Below are positions 6,972-16,818 of a stretch of DNA of 21,937 nucleotides, piece after piece. Numbering within the stretch: the stretch's first letter is position 1; each line of letters starts with the position of its first letter. The stretch covers positions 1 through 21,937 of the IMG/VR virus record IMGVR_UViG_3300028388_001912. The stretch is one strand, 5' to 3'. Source of the stretch: a virus. The position numbers and the translations under genes were made by a program. Under the pieces are notes generated by a model, which was not told the DNA's origin, searched no databases, and saw only the letters and a list, made by a program, of their open reading frames with translations.

Positions 6972-9900
6972 TGTCTGGTTTTTCGCCGGTTTTCACGCAA
7001 CAGCTCGCCATCCCGAATCGGTCGCTGCGGTATGTTATCACGATCGAGTTCGGCGGGGACTTGATTGCGTTGACTTCACATACCGATATTGTGTGGCCCG
7101 ACGCGACTCAAACAATCTCTGGTGTGATCTCTGGCGTGTCGCAGGTGTCGCAGCGGCTTAATGTTCTGGAGTCGCGTTCCACTGTTGGTCGGCTGTCAAT
7201 CAAGGCTATCGACTACAGCAACGAAATCAGCTCGATGCTGGCAACGATGCTGTCGCTTGGTTTCGGTGCGCGGAATCGCAGAGTGCGCTACTACATCGGG
7301 TTCGAAGGGTTTGTGGCTAGCGAATTCTCGATGATGGCGACCCAGTACATCTCGGAGATCACATTTGATGACGGCGAGTACCGCATTAATTGCCATGACC
7401 CGCAGGCGAGGCTCAAGCAGAGAATATTCTCGGTCAAGCGTACCATTCTGACTTCGACGGTGGCTGTTGATGCGACGACTGTCAATGTCGCAGACACATC
7501 GGATTTCGAGTTGGTCGTTCATGGCGCGTCTTACACTGACGCACCCAACAGCACCGTGGGCTACATCCTGATCGACGACGAAGTTATCAGGTATACCGGC
7601 AAGACCGCGACTAGTTTCACCGGGTGTACTCGCGGGGCATTCGGCACAAAGCCCAAAGAACACGAAGTTGGGGACGGCGAGACTTCGCGCCGTCCTGAGG
7701 TGCGCGAGTATGTTTACCTTGAGCTGCCGGCCATCAAGATGGCGTACGCGCTGCTCACAGGTATTGTGCATCCGGACGCGACAACTCTCCCCGATCACTG
7801 GCATACGGGCATCGAGCCTGAGTTGATTGATTTCGACTCTTTCACCGGGATCGGGCGCGATCTGTGGGACCCAACCAACGATCTTGCCGGTATGGTTATC
7901 AGGTTCACGGGGCCTGAAGACGAAGAATCGAAAGCTTTCATTGAGCGCGAAATATACCGGATGGCCGGCGTCTACTCTCCTATCTTGCGAGAGGGCGGTC
8001 TAATCTCACTGCGGCGTATCGCTCGTGTGGACCCGGAAACGCCGCATGTGGCGCGACTAACCTCTGCGAATGTGGTGAAGGTCGGCGCACTGAAGCACGA
8101 CATCTCTGGAATGAAGAATGTGTTCCGGGTAGACTGGAACTACAATGACATAGAGGACAAGTTTACCCGCGCACTGCAGATCGAGGACGGTGAATCAATC
8201 ACTCTCTATGGCCGCACCGATGTGCACAACCTGCAACTGCGTGGGCTGCACGGGGCGTCGCACACACAAAACACACTCTTAAACATTATCGACACACTGC
8301 GTGACCGGTTCTCCGGCCCGCCGCTGACGACCACTGTCGAGGTCTTGCTCAATACTGCTTCGGTGTCCGTTGGTGATGTCGTTCGCCTGACGCTTGATGT
8401 CGTTCGCGACTATCAGGGCAACGCGACGAGCATCGATCGCGCGATGGAAGTGCAAGAGGTTTCGCTCGACGCCGTGCGCGGTGTGCTCAAGCTCAAGCTC
8501 TTCGGATCCGCGCGCGCTAGCGAGGCGACGGTTCCGCAAGCCTCGGCCGCGCTGGCCGATGGCTTTTATAGCTCCGAGGGCACGGATCTCAGCTCTGTGA
8601 CCTCGATCGATGTCAGCGGCAACCTCACGGCCGACGCTGACATCACCGGCGGGCCGGATCTCAACGCGCCGGCGGCGATCTTCTACTACATCGGCAATCT
8701 CACGATTCCGGCCGGTCGCACCCTGACGACGCGCCAGAATGTGCAATTGCGCGTCATGGGTCAACTGACCGTCAACGGCACCATCAGAGCCATCGATGGG
8801 CTGGCCGGGACGAGCGATAACTTCGGTAATGTTGGTTTAATCGGTGCGGCGTCTGGTGGTGTTGGTGTTTATTCTAGGGTGTCGGTGCTGAGCGGTACAC
8901 CCCTGCGAACAGCGGAAACCATAGCCCCGGCAGTTGTCCGTGCACCGAATCTGACGCTGCCGCAGTTTGAACTTGAGAATTACGACGGCACCGAAATTCT
9001 AAACTTGCCGACGGATTTGCGCGGTATTGGTGCTCCGCGCGGCCGTGATGCGACAATGGAGTATGTGGTCCTAGCACAACCGGGGCCGTATGAGACATCC
9101 ATCGCTTCCGGCGGTGCCGGCGGCGATGGTGGCGGCGGTCTGGTGGTGGTCTGTCGAGGCATGGCGACCGGCGTCGGTGGGCTGGTTGATACTTCGGGGG
9201 CGGCTGGGTCGGTAGGTGGCGCTGCGTTCCACGACATGTTGGGCATCCCGTTCGTTCAAGCTGGTAGTGGCGGCGGCGGCGGGCCGGGTGCGTTCCTGCT
9301 GCTGTTGGATGGCTCGCTGTCGATTATCCCAGACTTGGGAGGTCGATTCCATGCCAGAACGGGGGAAATCCCGGTCGGTGTGGGCGTTGGTGTTTTGCCG
9401 CAACCGTTCATCCCTGATCTCGTCCTGTTTAACGACACCAATCCGGCCTTCGACATCTGGCAAGGGAACAAGAGTGAATCGGATGAGCTGAACGAAGCTG
9501 TTTTTGATTCGGCTCTGCGGCGCATCCAGTTCATCCCCGACCCTGAGATACCGCTGCCGGATCCGGCCTCGGCCGAGGATCCCGGGCTCGTGAATGTCGT
9601 CTCGGGCGCGCTCACGCAGCCGGCCTTTATCTCGCCGGCCGAGGCCGACGGCAGTGCGCCCGATCTCACCGGGCTCGGCGGCACCTTCGAGGTGTTCCAA
9701 GGTGATCAGGATGTCACCGCGTCGGCGGTCTTCTCGGTCAACGTGCCGGCCGCCGTCGACGGGCTCACGATGTCGATCGATGCTGCCGGCAACTACTCCG
9801 TTTCGGGCGCATGGTCGAATGCCTCGAATTTGATCACATGGGAGCTCCGTGCTGAGTTCGAGGGCGTGATCCTGATTCGATCCTTTGTGCTCTCGAAGGC

Positions 9901-12900
9901 GCGCGCCGGCCTCGACGGCACGAATGCCGAGGGCGGCATCGATATCGTGTTCACCCGGGCCGCGTCGCAGCCGGCAACCCCGGCACCGTCGGACGGCACC
10001 CCGAGCGGCTGGTATTCCGATGTCGACTCAGTGCCGGCGACGGCCGATCCGATGTGGAGCTCGATCGGGCAGCGCCCCGATGCGCTGAGCAATTTCACAT
10101 GGGAGACGCCGCTGCTCATCGAGGGAACGAACGGCAACCCGGGCGCATCCGTGGCCGAGGTCTCAGCCTACACCCGCAGCGCGGCGCAGCCGGCGAATGC
10201 GACGGGCGGCTCGTATGACTTCGACACGAACGCGCTCACCCCGCCGGCCGGTTACTTTGCCGACATCCAGACGGGCACGGATCCAGTGTGGATCGTGCGC
10301 GCGGTGGCGAGTATCTCCGGCACGAGCGGCGTCGACAGCTCGCTGACTTGGTCGGTTCCGGTGCAAGTGTTCGCCGATGGTGAGACCGGCCCGGAGGGGC
10401 CGCAGGGGCCGTCGGGCGACGACGGGATCTCGATCGCCGAGCTCTCGATCTTCACCCGCGACCCGGGCACGCCGGCGGGTCCGAGCGGCGGCTCGTATGA
10501 CTTCGGCACCGGCGTGCTCACGCCGCCGTCGGGCTGGTTCGTTGATATCCCTTCGGCCGGCACCGACCCGGTGTGGACGGCACGCGCTGTTGCGAGCGTC
10601 ACGGGCACGACGGGCGTCGACAGTTCGCTCGCGTGGTCTCCGGTCGTGCGCGTGTTTCAGGATGGCACCGACGGCACAAACGGCACAAACGGCACCGACG
10701 GATCCGGCGTCGATATTGTATTCCGTCGCGCTCCGTCGCAACCCGCGACGCCGGCACCGTCGACCGGCACCCCGGCGAACTGGTACAGCGATGTCGGCAG
10801 TGTGCCGGCTGGCGCGGATCCATTGTGGAGCTCGATCGGCACCCGCCCCGACTCGACCAGCGCGTACACATGGCAAACGCCAGTCAAGATCGAGGGCATC
10901 GACGGCGCTGAGGGGCCGGATGGGCCGCAAGGGCCGTCGGGGGATGATGGCCTATCGGTTGCCGAGATCGTGGCCTACAGGCGCTCAGCAGGCACGCCAG
11001 CGAACGCGAGCGGCGGCTCATACGATTTCAGCACAAACACTCTGACGCCGCCGGCTGACTGGTTCGCCGATATCCCGGCGGCGGGCACGGATCCCGTGTG
11101 GGCCGTGCGCACTGTTGCCTCGGTGGTCGGTCAAACGGGTGTCGACTCATCTCTCTCGTGGTCGGCTCCGGTGCGCGTGTTCGCCGATGGTGCCGACGGG
11201 CAGGCCGTCGACATCGTTTTCCGCCGGGCGACGACGCAGCCGGCGACGCCGGGCTCGAGTTCTGGCACCCCGACGGGGTGGTACAGCGATGTCGCTTCGG
11301 TTCCGGCTGGCGCGGATCCCTTGTGGAGTTCCGTCGGCACGCGCCCGGATGCTTCGAGCAACTTTACATGGCAAACGCCGATCAAGGTCGAGGGGCTCGA
11401 CGGTGCCGAAGGGCCGGAAGGGCCGCAGGGGCCAGACGGTCCGACCGGGCCGCAGGGACCAGACGGTCCGACCGGGCCGCAGGGACCAGACGGTCCGACC
11501 GGGCCGCAGGGACCAGACGGTCCGACCGGGCCGCCGGGGCGTGATGGCGGCAACACAATCACGAACGGCGGTTTCGAGACCGGAGACGCGACCGGCTGGA
11601 TTCTTCCGAGTGTTGGCTCTCCTGCAATTACATCATCTCAAACTCGCAGTGGCGGCTATTCTCTGTCTCTGGCCGAAGGCAGCGGCGGGCCAGAAGTCGC
11701 CTCCGAGTATTTTGCAGTCGAGCCCGGCGATCGATTCAGGGTCGGCGGTTACTTGATGCGTGATGAGTCGTCGCTGCCGGCCAGTCAAGGCCGCGTCGCG
11801 ATGCGCTTTTATGATGAGAATAGCTCACAGCTTGCTATCGTAAATGCTGCAACCGCAAGCCAGTCGGTGTCCGGATGGCAGCGGGTGGAGGGATACGCTA
11901 CAGCGCCGGCGGGGTCGAAGTATGCTCGAGTCGACTGCGGAACTGGATCAAATACGACAGCGGTCGGGCGCTGGTTTTTCGATGATATGTATTGCTATCG
12001 CACCCTCCCGGGCGGCGATATTGATGATGGCACTCTAGGCGTTACAAAGTTTGCCTCGAGCATTGAGCCGGTGACGATCGTGTCGTCGGTGCCCGGCTCT
12101 AAATCGACCGAGACGGTGTTCAACACAACCGACGGCAAGCTCTACCGCTGGAACGGCTCGGCCTACACGAAAGCCGTCGACGACGACGACATCGTCGAGA
12201 TCAACGCGAACAAGATTAACGCAGACTGGCTCACGGCGGGGGCGATTTCTACGGGCGCGATCGGTGCAAATGAAATTGCCGCCGGAGCGATCACCGCCAA
12301 CAAGCTCGCGATCTTTAGCACCTCTCAGGTGCTTATCGATGGCATGTTTACGAATGCGGGTAATTTTCTTCATGGAGCGGGCGGGGGCTACTCATTCGAG
12401 GATCGCATCTCTGACACAAACGTCGCCAACAACCTAGTCGCTCAAACTGCGCTCAAGATCCCGATCACAACGACAGCAAACGGTGTCTATGCTCGAACTG
12501 GCGACACTAACTATTTCAGTGTCACACCCGGGGAGACCTATCGCATCAAATACCGCGCATGGTGCACCTCGGACGCGAACACCGATGCAAGAATCTATCT
12601 TGCTCTCACGGATACCACGGGGGCGACTCGATGGCCGTCGAAAAACGCATCGAGGCTCGACTGCAACACCCCGGGCGGGTACTGGCTTGAAGGGCTGGTC
12701 ACTGCCGAAGCCGTAGCGAATGGGTATGTCGCGGACGAATATAGGGCGCGCATTTATATCCGCGCCGACGGCACTACATCACCCGCCGGCACATGGTATA
12801 TCACCGACCTATCGGTCGAGAGGGTGTCCAGCTCGACCCTGATCAAGGACGGCGCGATCACGACCGACAAGATTGCGGCAAATGCAATCACGGCAGGGAA

Positions 12901-14329
12901 GATCGACGTTACGCAACTTTCGTCCGTTGCTGCGGTTATTGGGGAGTTGCGTAATCGTGTGGACGAGTCTGGGACGGTACCGTTCATGCGGTTGTCTGCA
13001 AGCGACTCCCCAATCGAGATTTTTGACAACAACGGTTCCAGTGGGCAACGACTGCTTGGTGTCGATTCTGTCACCGTGAATGGACAGCAGCAAATTCGCG
13101 TAGGCATACGGGGTTCGTTCGCGGCAAACACCATCAACGATGCCGCGTGGCTGACTGACGCGGGTGCTGACGCACTCCGCGCACGTCTTGGTTACGTCGC
13201 TCCTATAAACCCCTCTGGCGGCACAATCTCACTTGAGGGTGAGGCTTTAAGCCACACAACAGTTACACAATATGTGGACCTCAATCCTAGTACGATCACT
13301 TCTGCTGGGGCCGGCGCATACGCCAGTGCGTCACTTAAGCTTTATGGCCAGTATTCAATGGAGACGAGCACTGACCCGAATTGGACAGCACCACGGTACA
13401 CGGTTCAGTTCCAGTTTGATAACAGCTCGACGTTCGCTTCACCAACCAATTTTGGCTCTGCTCAGCTGCTGATCGGCCATGCAAATTACATGCCTGGAGA
13501 ACCAGCAGAAGGCATTCCGGGCACGGCTGCTGTAGGAATCTCTGCAACAGCCACGGTTGACGGCAATTTGCCCGCAGGTGAAAGTGCTGGCACGATGTAT
13601 TGGCGGGCGATAATCACACGCACTGTCGCGTGGCCGGGTATCACACCGAACATTTTCGAGGTGGAGACGTTCACCGCTACTGAAGAGGTAGTTGGCGATG
13701 TGGCAGCGCACACCCACACCGATTACGTTTCTACCGGTGGTGGTACCATCACTGGTACCCTCAACGTAGACACAGACCTCTATGTCGGTGGCGGCGGCAC
13801 TGGGACGACCGGGGCGTTGCGTCTGTTCAAATCAGGCGAACATAGCTACATCAGAAGTTATGACCACTCGGGCAACGTCTATATCCAAGCAGAAGATGCT
13901 GGCGGCGTACTGAGAAACCTGTGGTACGCCGACCCGGACGGCAGCTCATACATGTATGCCGATGGTACGGCTCGCATCACGGCGACCACCGTAGGAGCAA
14001 CAATCTCCGGCTCCCTCACGGCTACCAGCAATATCACCGCGTATTCGGACGCTCGGCACAAGGAGAACGTAGAAACGATTCCGGCGGCGCTGGATAAGGT
14101 CGGCCAAATGCGTGGCGTCTACTTCACCCGCAAGGATGATGAGACGCAACGCCGCCACACTGGCGTCATCGCGCAGGAAGTGGAACAGGTGTTGCCTGAA
14201 GTGGTCTTTAAGGACGACAATACAGACAGCCTGACCATCGACTATGGCAACGTCGTCGGCGTGTTGATCGAGGCGATAAAAGAGTTGCGCGAAGAAGTGC
14301 GGCTGTTGAAGAAGGAGCGCGACAAGTGA
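6971..14329 (+). CDS. Giant tail hub/fibre protein with collagen-like tracts and self-cleaving S74 C-terminus
   Basis: This 2,452-residue protein begins at an ATG overlapping the previous TAA (TAATG). Residues 1 to about 520 look like a tail hub domain, including [20 protein letters not shown], a strand motif common in phage tail proteins. A Gly-rich stretch spans about 710-780. Residues 990-1475 are six repeat modules (A-B-B-A-B-A) with short collagen-like linkers. Residues 1476-1526 are a GPQGPDGPT collagen-like tract. Residues about 1528-1675 ([12 protein letters not shown]) and about 1787-1953 look like carbohydrate-binding jelly rolls. Between and after them are GAI...KIAA linkers typical of phage fibres. 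The C-terminus is a peptidase S74 chaperone: SDARHK at 2359-2364 gives the Ser/Lys pair with the usual five-residue spacing, then [15 protein letters not shown], then a coiled coil. Known relatives cut themselves just before this Ser, which here would release about 94 residues after trimerisation. The role is receptor binding at the tail tip. Confidence 0.85.
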   Translation: MSGFSPVFTQQLAIPNRSLRYVITIEFGGDLIALTSHTDIVWPDATQTISGVISGVSQVSQRLNVLESRSTVGRLSIKAIDYSNEISSMLATMLSLGFGARNRRVRYYIGFEGFVASEFSMMATQYISEITFDDGEYRINCHDPQARLKQRIFSVKRTILTSTVAVDATTVNVADTSDFELVVHGASYTDAPNSTVGYILIDDEVIRYTGKTATSFTGCTRGAFGTKPKEHEVGDGETSRRPEVREYVYLELPAIKMAYALLTGIVHPDATTLPDHWHTGIEPELIDFDSFTGIGRDLWDPTNDLAGMVIRFTGPEDEESKAFIEREIYRMAGVYSPILREGGLISLRRIARVDPETPHVARLTSANVVKVGALKHDISGMKNVFRVDWNYNDIEDKFTRALQIEDGESITLYGRTDVHNLQLRGLHGASHTQNTLLNIIDTLRDRFSGPPLTTTVEVLLNTASVSVGDVVRLTLDVVRDYQGNATSIDRAMEVQEVSLDAVRGVLKLKLFGSARASEATVPQASAALADGFYSSEGTDLSSVTSIDVSGNLTADADITGGPDLNAPAAIFYYIGNLTIPAGRTLTTRQNVQLRVMGQLTVNGTIRAIDGLAGTSDNFGNVGLIGAASGGVGVYSRVSVLSGTPLRTAETIAPAVVRAPNLTLPQFELENYDGTEILNLPTDLRGIGAPRGRDATMEYVVLAQPGPYETSIASGGAGGDGGGGLVVVCRGMATGVGGLVDTSGAAGSVGGAAFHDMLGIPFVQAGSGGGGGPGAFLLLLDGSLSIIPDLGGRFHARTGEIPVGVGVGVLPQPFIPDLVLFNDTNPAFDIWQGNKSESDELNEAVFDSALRRIQFIPDPEIPLPDPASAEDPGLVNVVSGALTQPAFISPAEADGSAPDLTGLGGTFEVFQGDQDVTASAVFSVNVPAAVDGLTMSIDAAGNYSVSGAWSNASNLITWELRAEFEGVILIRSFVLSKARAGLDGTNAEGGIDIVFTRAASQPATPAPSDGTPSGWYSDVDSVPATADPMWSSIGQRPDALSNFTWETPLLIEGTNGNPGASVAEVSAYTRSAAQPANATGGSYDFDTNALTPPAGYFADIQTGTDPVWIVRAVASISGTSGVDSSLTWSVPVQVFADGETGPEGPQGPSGDDGISIAELSIFTRDPGTPAGPSGGSYDFGTGVLTPPSGWFVDIPSAGTDPVWTARAVASVTGTTGVDSSLAWSPVVRVFQDGTDGTNGTNGTDGSGVDIVFRRAPSQPATPAPSTGTPANWYSDVGSVPAGADPLWSSIGTRPDSTSAYTWQTPVKIEGIDGAEGPDGPQGPSGDDGLSVAEIVAYRRSAGTPANASGGSYDFSTNTLTPPADWFADIPAAGTDPVWAVRTVASVVGQTGVDSSLSWSAPVRVFADGADGQAVDIVFRRATTQPATPGSSSGTPTGWYSDVASVPAGADPLWSSVGTRPDASSNFTWQTPIKVEGLDGAEGPEGPQGPDGPTGPQGPDGPTGPQGPDGPTGPQGPDGPTGPPGRDGGNTITNGGFETGDATGWILPSVGSPAITSSQTRSGGYSLSLAEGSGGPEVASEYFAVEPGDRFRVGGYLMRDESSLPASQGRVAMRFYDENSSQLAIVNAATASQSVSGWQRVEGYATAPAGSKYARVDCGTGSNTTAVGRWFFDDMYCYRTLPGGDIDDGTLGVTKFASSIEPVTIVSSVPGSKSTETVFNTTDGKLYRWNGSAYTKAVDDDDIVEINANKINADWLTAGAISTGAIGANEIAAGAITANKLAIFSTSQVLIDGMFTNAGNFLHGAGGGYSFEDRISDTNVANNLVAQTALKIPITTTANGVYARTGDTNYFSVTPGETYRIKYRAWCTSDANTDARIYLALTDTTGATRWPSKNASRLDCNTPGGYWLEGLVTAEAVANGYVADEYRARIYIRADGTTSPAGTWYITDLSVERVSSSTLIKDGAITTDKIAANAITAGKIDVTQLSSVAAVIGELRNRVDESGTVPFMRLSASDSPIEIFDNNGSSGQRLLGVDSVTVNGQQQIRVGIRGSFAANTINDAAWLTDAGADALRARLGYVAPINPSGGTISLEGEALSHTTVTQYVDLNPSTITSAGAGAYASASLKLYGQYSMETSTDPNWTAPRYTVQFQFDNSSTFASPTNFGSAQLLIGHANYMPGEPAEGIPGTAAVGISATATVDGNLPAGESAGTMYWRAIITRTVAWPGITPNIFEVETFTATEEVVGDVAAHTHTDYVSTGGGTITGTLNVDTDLYVGGGGTGTTGALRLFKSGEHSYIRSYDHSGNVYIQAEDAGGVLRNLWYADPDGSSYMYADGTARITATTVGATISGSLTATSNITAYSDARHKENVETIPAALDKVGQMRGVYFTRKDDETQRRHTGVIAQEVEQVLPEVVFKDDNTDSLTIDYGNVVGVLIEAIKELREEVRLLKKERDK
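9938..11395 (+). repeat. Six-module repeat array (A-B-B-A-B-A) within the giant fibre gene
   Basis: Module A (about 63 residues, starting [13 protein letters not shown] and ending W.TP.K.EG) occurs at residues 990-1052, 1247-1309 and 1413-1475. Module B (about 78 residues, starting S.AE...Y.R and ending V.VFADG, with GGSYDF, TPP..WF.DI and DPVW inside) occurs at 1060-1137, 1153-1232 and 1329-1407. Linkers are [23 protein letters not shown] and [13 protein letters not shown]. Copies are diverged but clearly homologous at DNA level too, and the whole stretch is more GC-rich than the surroundings. Confidence 0.9.
11421..11528 (+). repeat. Four tandem 27-bp repeats encoding collagen-like GPQGPDGPT
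   Basis: Units start at 11421, 11448, 11475 and 11502. The only difference I see is G versus A at one position in the first unit. Each encodes three Gly-X-Y triplets. The tract continues into GPPGRDGG. Near-identity implies recent expansion and likely copy-number variation by slippage. Confidence 0.95.
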
Positions 14330-14883
14330 CTCTCCCAGCATCCGGTACCATCAGTGCCAACGACATCAACGTCGAGCTGGGCCGCGCAGGCACGGCGGCG
14401 TTTAGCATGAATGGCTCCGAAGAACGCGCATTGGCTGAGGTCGCGTCCGGGGCCATCAGCTTCAGTAATTTCCACGGTAAGTCTGCAGGTGCTTCTACTG
14501 CTGCTAGCCTGACGGCAAGAACTGTAACTAACACTGCCCTGTTTCCGGGTTCGACAACTTGCTACTACAAGCTGGACAATAACGGCAGTGTGTACGGTAA
14601 CGCCAGCCTGACAAACTACCTTGAAGTGTGGATGGACACAGGCACCAACTCTGAGTTCGACGTTCGGTTCGACTCAGTCAGTGGCGTCACTCCGGTAGCA
14701 ACTAATATCACGTTCAACACGTGGTTAACTGGCATGACCGTAGACAGGTACTTGAGTCTGAGCAGGACGAGCCTCGGCACCAACGAATTCGTGGTCGATG
14801 TCAGCATCAGAGACCAGAGTACACAAACCGTGTTGACAACAGCCCGCATCACAATGCAGGCGAATGTCATCAACTTAGAGTAA
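14326..14883 (+). CDS. Small fibre-associated virion protein
   Basis: The GTG start overlaps the fibre stop (GTGA), with AAGGAG at 14312-14317. The 185-residue product begins [17 protein letters not shown] and continues ...[12 protein letters not shown] at about 45-56. This N-terminal pattern (LPxSG-IS--DI--ELG ... IS-S-F-GKS) is one I recognise from many phage proteins encoded next to tail fibres. Residues 57-185 are a separate beta-rich domain with many Thr and Asn, without Cys-based or catalytic motifs. Translational coupling to the fibre gene suggests the two work together, for instance as an additional tip adhesin or capping protein. That partner role is inference. Confidence 0.6.
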   Translation: MTLPASGTISANDINVELGRAGTAAFSMNGSEERALAEVASGAISFSNFHGKSAGASTAASLTARTVTNTALFPGSTTCYYKLDNNGSVYGNASLTNYLEVWMDTGTNSEFDVRFDSVSGVTPVATNITFNTWLTGMTVDRYLSLSRTSLGTNEFVVDVSIRDQSTQTVLTTARITMQANVINLE

Positions 14884-14900
14884 CTCCAAGGAGAAGACAG

Positions 14901-15266
14901 ATGGCACACACAATCGAGAAAAGATGGAACAGCGCCCGCAGAGCGGATGGCTCTGTGCAGGAAGGCGTAAATGAACTAGTAGGACAGGCTTGCACCAACG
15001 TCCTCCATGCTATCCAAGCCGGAGAGGAGTTGTACCAGCAGCTCACCGAGATGGTTGCCTTCGCAGGTGATATGCAGGCGGTTGCAGACCAGCTCTTCAA
15101 GGAGCAGTGGGACATGCGAGGCGAGACTGGGGCCAATGCCACTGAACTGGCGATGGTGCAAGACGCGGCTGCTGCTTCCACCGCGCTGCACCAGCTCTAT
15201 GAGGCCATGAATAATGGCACCGTGACTGCTGATGACCGGGCCGGCAAACTGCGACGCATGATCTGA
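14901..15266 (+). CDS. Unknown helical phage protein
   Basis: The frame is open from further upstream, but an ATG at 14901 follows AAGGAGAAG at 14888-14896 and begins 17 bp after the previous stop, so I start it there. The 121-residue product is predicted all-helical (QEGVNELVGQACTNVLHAIQAGEELYQQLTEMVAFAGDMQAVADQLF...), acidic, with no membrane segment or signal peptide. I do not recognise the family. It lies between the fibre genes and the lysis block and overlaps the next gene (TGATG). It could be a minor virion protein or a tail fibre assembly helper. Confidence 0.65.
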   Translation: MAHTIEKRWNSARRADGSVQEGVNELVGQACTNVLHAIQAGEELYQQLTEMVAFAGDMQAVADQLFKEQWDMRGETGANATELAMVQDAAAASTALHQLYEAMNNGTVTADDRAGKLRRMI

Positions 15267-15541
15267 TGGAAGGCAGCGTGATCAGCTTGGAGGCAGCGCT
15301 CACAGTCCTCGGCATGGCGTTCGGGGCGTGGGCGGCTGTCGTCGCGTGGGGTGTGCAGGTCATTCGGCAGGAAGTCCGCGACATGAAAGCCGCCGCCAAG
15401 GGAACGAGCGATTCTCTGACTTCACACGTCAATCAGACCGAGCGCCGCCTGACGATGCTAGAGTCCGAGTGGCGTTGGCTGAAGGACTGGTTTATAGACA
15501 TTCGTAACCGCACCAACAACCACGGAGGTAAGGAACTATGA
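15266..15541 (+). CDS. Small membrane protein with coiled coil (lysis block)
   Basis: The ATG overlaps the upstream TGA; an in-frame GTG at 15278 is an alternative start. The 91-residue product has one membrane helix at about 10-32 (LTVLGMAFGAWAAVVAWGVQVI) followed by a charged, coiled-coil segment (RQEVRDMKAAAKG...TERRLTMLESEWRWLKDW). This topology, with a single N-terminal anchor and a helical tail, is seen in phage class III-like holins, antiholins and other accessory lysis proteins. The next gene is a better pore candidate, so this one may be a regulator or partner. The function is inferred from position and topology. Confidence 0.6.
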   Translation: MEGSVISLEAALTVLGMAFGAWAAVVAWGVQVIRQEVRDMKAAAKGTSDSLTSHVNQTERRLTMLESEWRWLKDWFIDIRNRTNNHGGKEL

Positions 15542-15828
15542 TCGAGGCGTCACTCTGGATGGCTGCGCTGGCGATGGTGTTGGGTGTGCTGACCCACGTC
15601 TTCGCCGAGATCCGCGAGTTGCGGCAGACTGAAGGGGCGGGATTCCATGTCAAGCACTACCTCGTCGGCTACCCATATCGCAATCTCGGCATGGTCACGT
15701 CTGCCATCGGCGCGTTCTGGATGCTACAGGAAGCGAACCAGCTTACGATGGCGGCAGCGTTCTCGGCTGGGTACATGGTAGAGTCTCTGGCAAATAAGTT
15801 CTCTGACCGCGTGAGGAAGATTACATGA
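15538..15828 (+). CDS. Putative holin (multi-spanning small membrane protein)
   Basis: GGAGG at 15523-15528 precedes the ATG. The product has 96 residues. I see a membrane helix at about 5-22 (SLWMAALAMVLGVLTHVF), a second at about 48-66 (RNLGMVTSAIGAFWMLQEA) and a possible third at 70-86 (TMAAAFSAGYMVESLA), with a basic C-terminus (DRVRKIT). Size, number of helices and location immediately before the spanins fit a holin, which opens the inner membrane to the endolysin. There is no sequence motif that proves it. It overlaps both neighbours by 4 bp. Confidence 0.6.
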   Translation: MIEASLWMAALAMVLGVLTHVFAEIRELRQTEGAGFHVKHYLVGYPYRNLGMVTSAIGAFWMLQEANQLTMAAAFSAGYMVESLANKFSDRVRKIT

Positions 15829-16097
15829 TTGGATTGTTTGATTCTGTGGCCAATGTGTTTATAGCGCTCACTGTCGTGCTGTCAGGCATTGTGGTCACAC
15901 TCTACAGAGTGTGGCGTGGCTCCAAGCGACGCGAACAGGAAGCCGCCAACATGAAAGAGGAGTGGGCCGAGCTGATTCGTCGTGAGCGACAAGCGCGAGA
16001 AAAAGCTGAAGCCGCCGAATCGCATGCACGGCAGAGCGAGCGTGACGTCGTAGACCGCGCAAGGCAGGGCGACCGCACACACTTCGAGGAGCAATGA
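15825..16097 (+). CDS. Inner-membrane spanin subunit (i-spanin, Rz-like)
   Basis: The 90-residue product has an N-terminal signal-anchor helix at about 8-28 (VANVFIALTVVLSGIVVTLYRVW) followed by a long, highly charged coiled coil (KRREQEAANMKEEWAELIRRERQAREKAEAAES). That is the classic i-spanin layout: anchored in the inner membrane with the coil reaching through the periplasm. The very next gene encodes a small lipoprotein with a proline-rich middle, the expected outer-membrane partner. The pair is arranged with a 4-bp overlap and is not embedded as in lambda. Together they would fuse inner and outer membranes in the last step of lysis. Confidence 0.75.
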   Translation: MIGLFDSVANVFIALTVVLSGIVVTLYRVWRGSKRREQEAANMKEEWAELIRRERQAREKAEAAESHARQSERDVVDRARQGDRTHFEEQ

Positions 16098-16339
16098 TGA
16101 GATGGGCTATCCCGATTGTGCTCTTGCTGTGTGGTGGCTGCGCCACTCGCACGGTGTATATCAACACCGAACTGCCGCTGCCACCGGAGCCAGTGCTGCC
16201 AACCATCACGGCGGAGAACGTGGCGTGTCTCAACGACGAGACGTACGAAGCACTAGTGCGCCGGGAAGCGCGGCTGAAGGGCCACATCTTCGTGCTGCGC
16301 AAGATCATCGAAGATAACAACAGGAGCGCTGAGCCATGA
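16094..16339 (+). CDS. Outer-membrane spanin lipoprotein (o-spanin, Rz1-like)
   Basis: This 81-residue protein starts with a short basic N-region and a hydrophobic core ending in LLLCGGC, giving a lipobox with Cys16 as the acylated residue. The mature part is proline-rich at 29-38 (PLPPEPVLP), then helical and charged (YEALVRREARLKGHIFVLRKIIEDNN). A lipoprotein signal plus Pro-rich segment immediately after an i-spanin gene is the standard o-spanin signature. Its start overlaps the i-spanin stop (ATGATG, so the start may be 16094 or 16097) and its stop overlaps the following gene. Confidence 0.75.
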   Translation: MMRWAIPIVLLLCGGCATRTVYINTELPLPPEPVLPTITAENVACLNDETYEALVRREARLKGHIFVLRKIIEDNNRSAEP

Positions 16340-16818
16340 GCCGACGCAAAAAGACCGTTTGGGCCGTCGCCGCGTTCGTCGTGCTGTTCGTCGTGCTGCT
16401 GGCCAATGAGGCGCGCAGCGACACGCTCGTCGAGCTGGTTCCCGGTGTGTCGTGGGTGGGGAGCGAGCGGTACACCGGCACGGGACTCGCCATGGTGGAG
16501 CGGTTCCAAGGCAAGTACGACGTCGGGCTGATATTGATGTCTAGCCAAGAGACCAGCGGCAGTAGACGTCCAGATTATGGCGGCAATATGGGCGTTCATG
16601 CGCAACGCATAGTTCGCTGGAAGGATTTGGAGCTGGGCTTAGGCGTTGCGTACTGGGCGAACCAGACGCCAGCTTGGTCTTCCAACACGACGTTCTCGCT
16701 GTCTGTCGGCTACCGATTCGGCCCCATGGAAGTCCGTGGCAGACATTTCAGCACGGGCGGTTCTTCCGCGCGCAACAGCGGACTCGACATCGTGACTATC
16801 GGCTGGAGATTCAAATGA
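16336..16818 (+). CDS. Secreted outer-membrane beta-barrel, PagL-like lipid A deacylase candidate
   Basis: The 160-residue product has a basic N-region, a hydrophobic core and a signal peptidase-like end near residue 28 (NEARS). The rest alternates as transmembrane beta strands (GLAMVERFQGKYDVGLILMSS, LELGLGVAYWA, TTFSLSVGYRFG) and ends with aromatic-terminated WRFK, an outer-membrane barrel terminus. PagL of Pseudomonas aeruginosa uses His126, Ser128 and Glu140. Here His137 and Ser139 in RGRHFSTGG have the same two-residue spacing, and Asp151 lies 14 residues after the His, where PagL has Glu. Size also fits. If active it would remove an acyl chain from lipid A. The E-to-D change makes activity uncertain. 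It is translationally coupled to the o-spanin, so it is co-expressed with lysis genes. Confidence 0.6.
   Translation: MSRRKKTVWAVAAFVVLFVVLLANEARSDTLVELVPGVSWVGSERYTGTGLAMVERFQGKYDVGLILMSSQETSGSRRPDYGGNMGVHAQRIVRWKDLELGLGVAYWANQTPAWSSNTTFSLSVGYRFGPMEVRGRHFSTGGSSARNSGLDIVTIGWRFK

Noticed and set aside
10163-10930. 255-codon - strand and 222-codon + strand frames over the fibre repeats
   Set aside because: They arise from GC-rich repeated DNA. Translations are Arg/Ala-rich low complexity and overlap the in-frame repeat modules that have clear protein-level conservation.
11115-11756. 213-codon + strand frame overlapping the collagen-like repeats
   Set aside because: The out-of-frame reading of the 27-bp repeats gives Arg-rich RRDQTVRPG units without meaning. 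The real frame gives collagen triplets.
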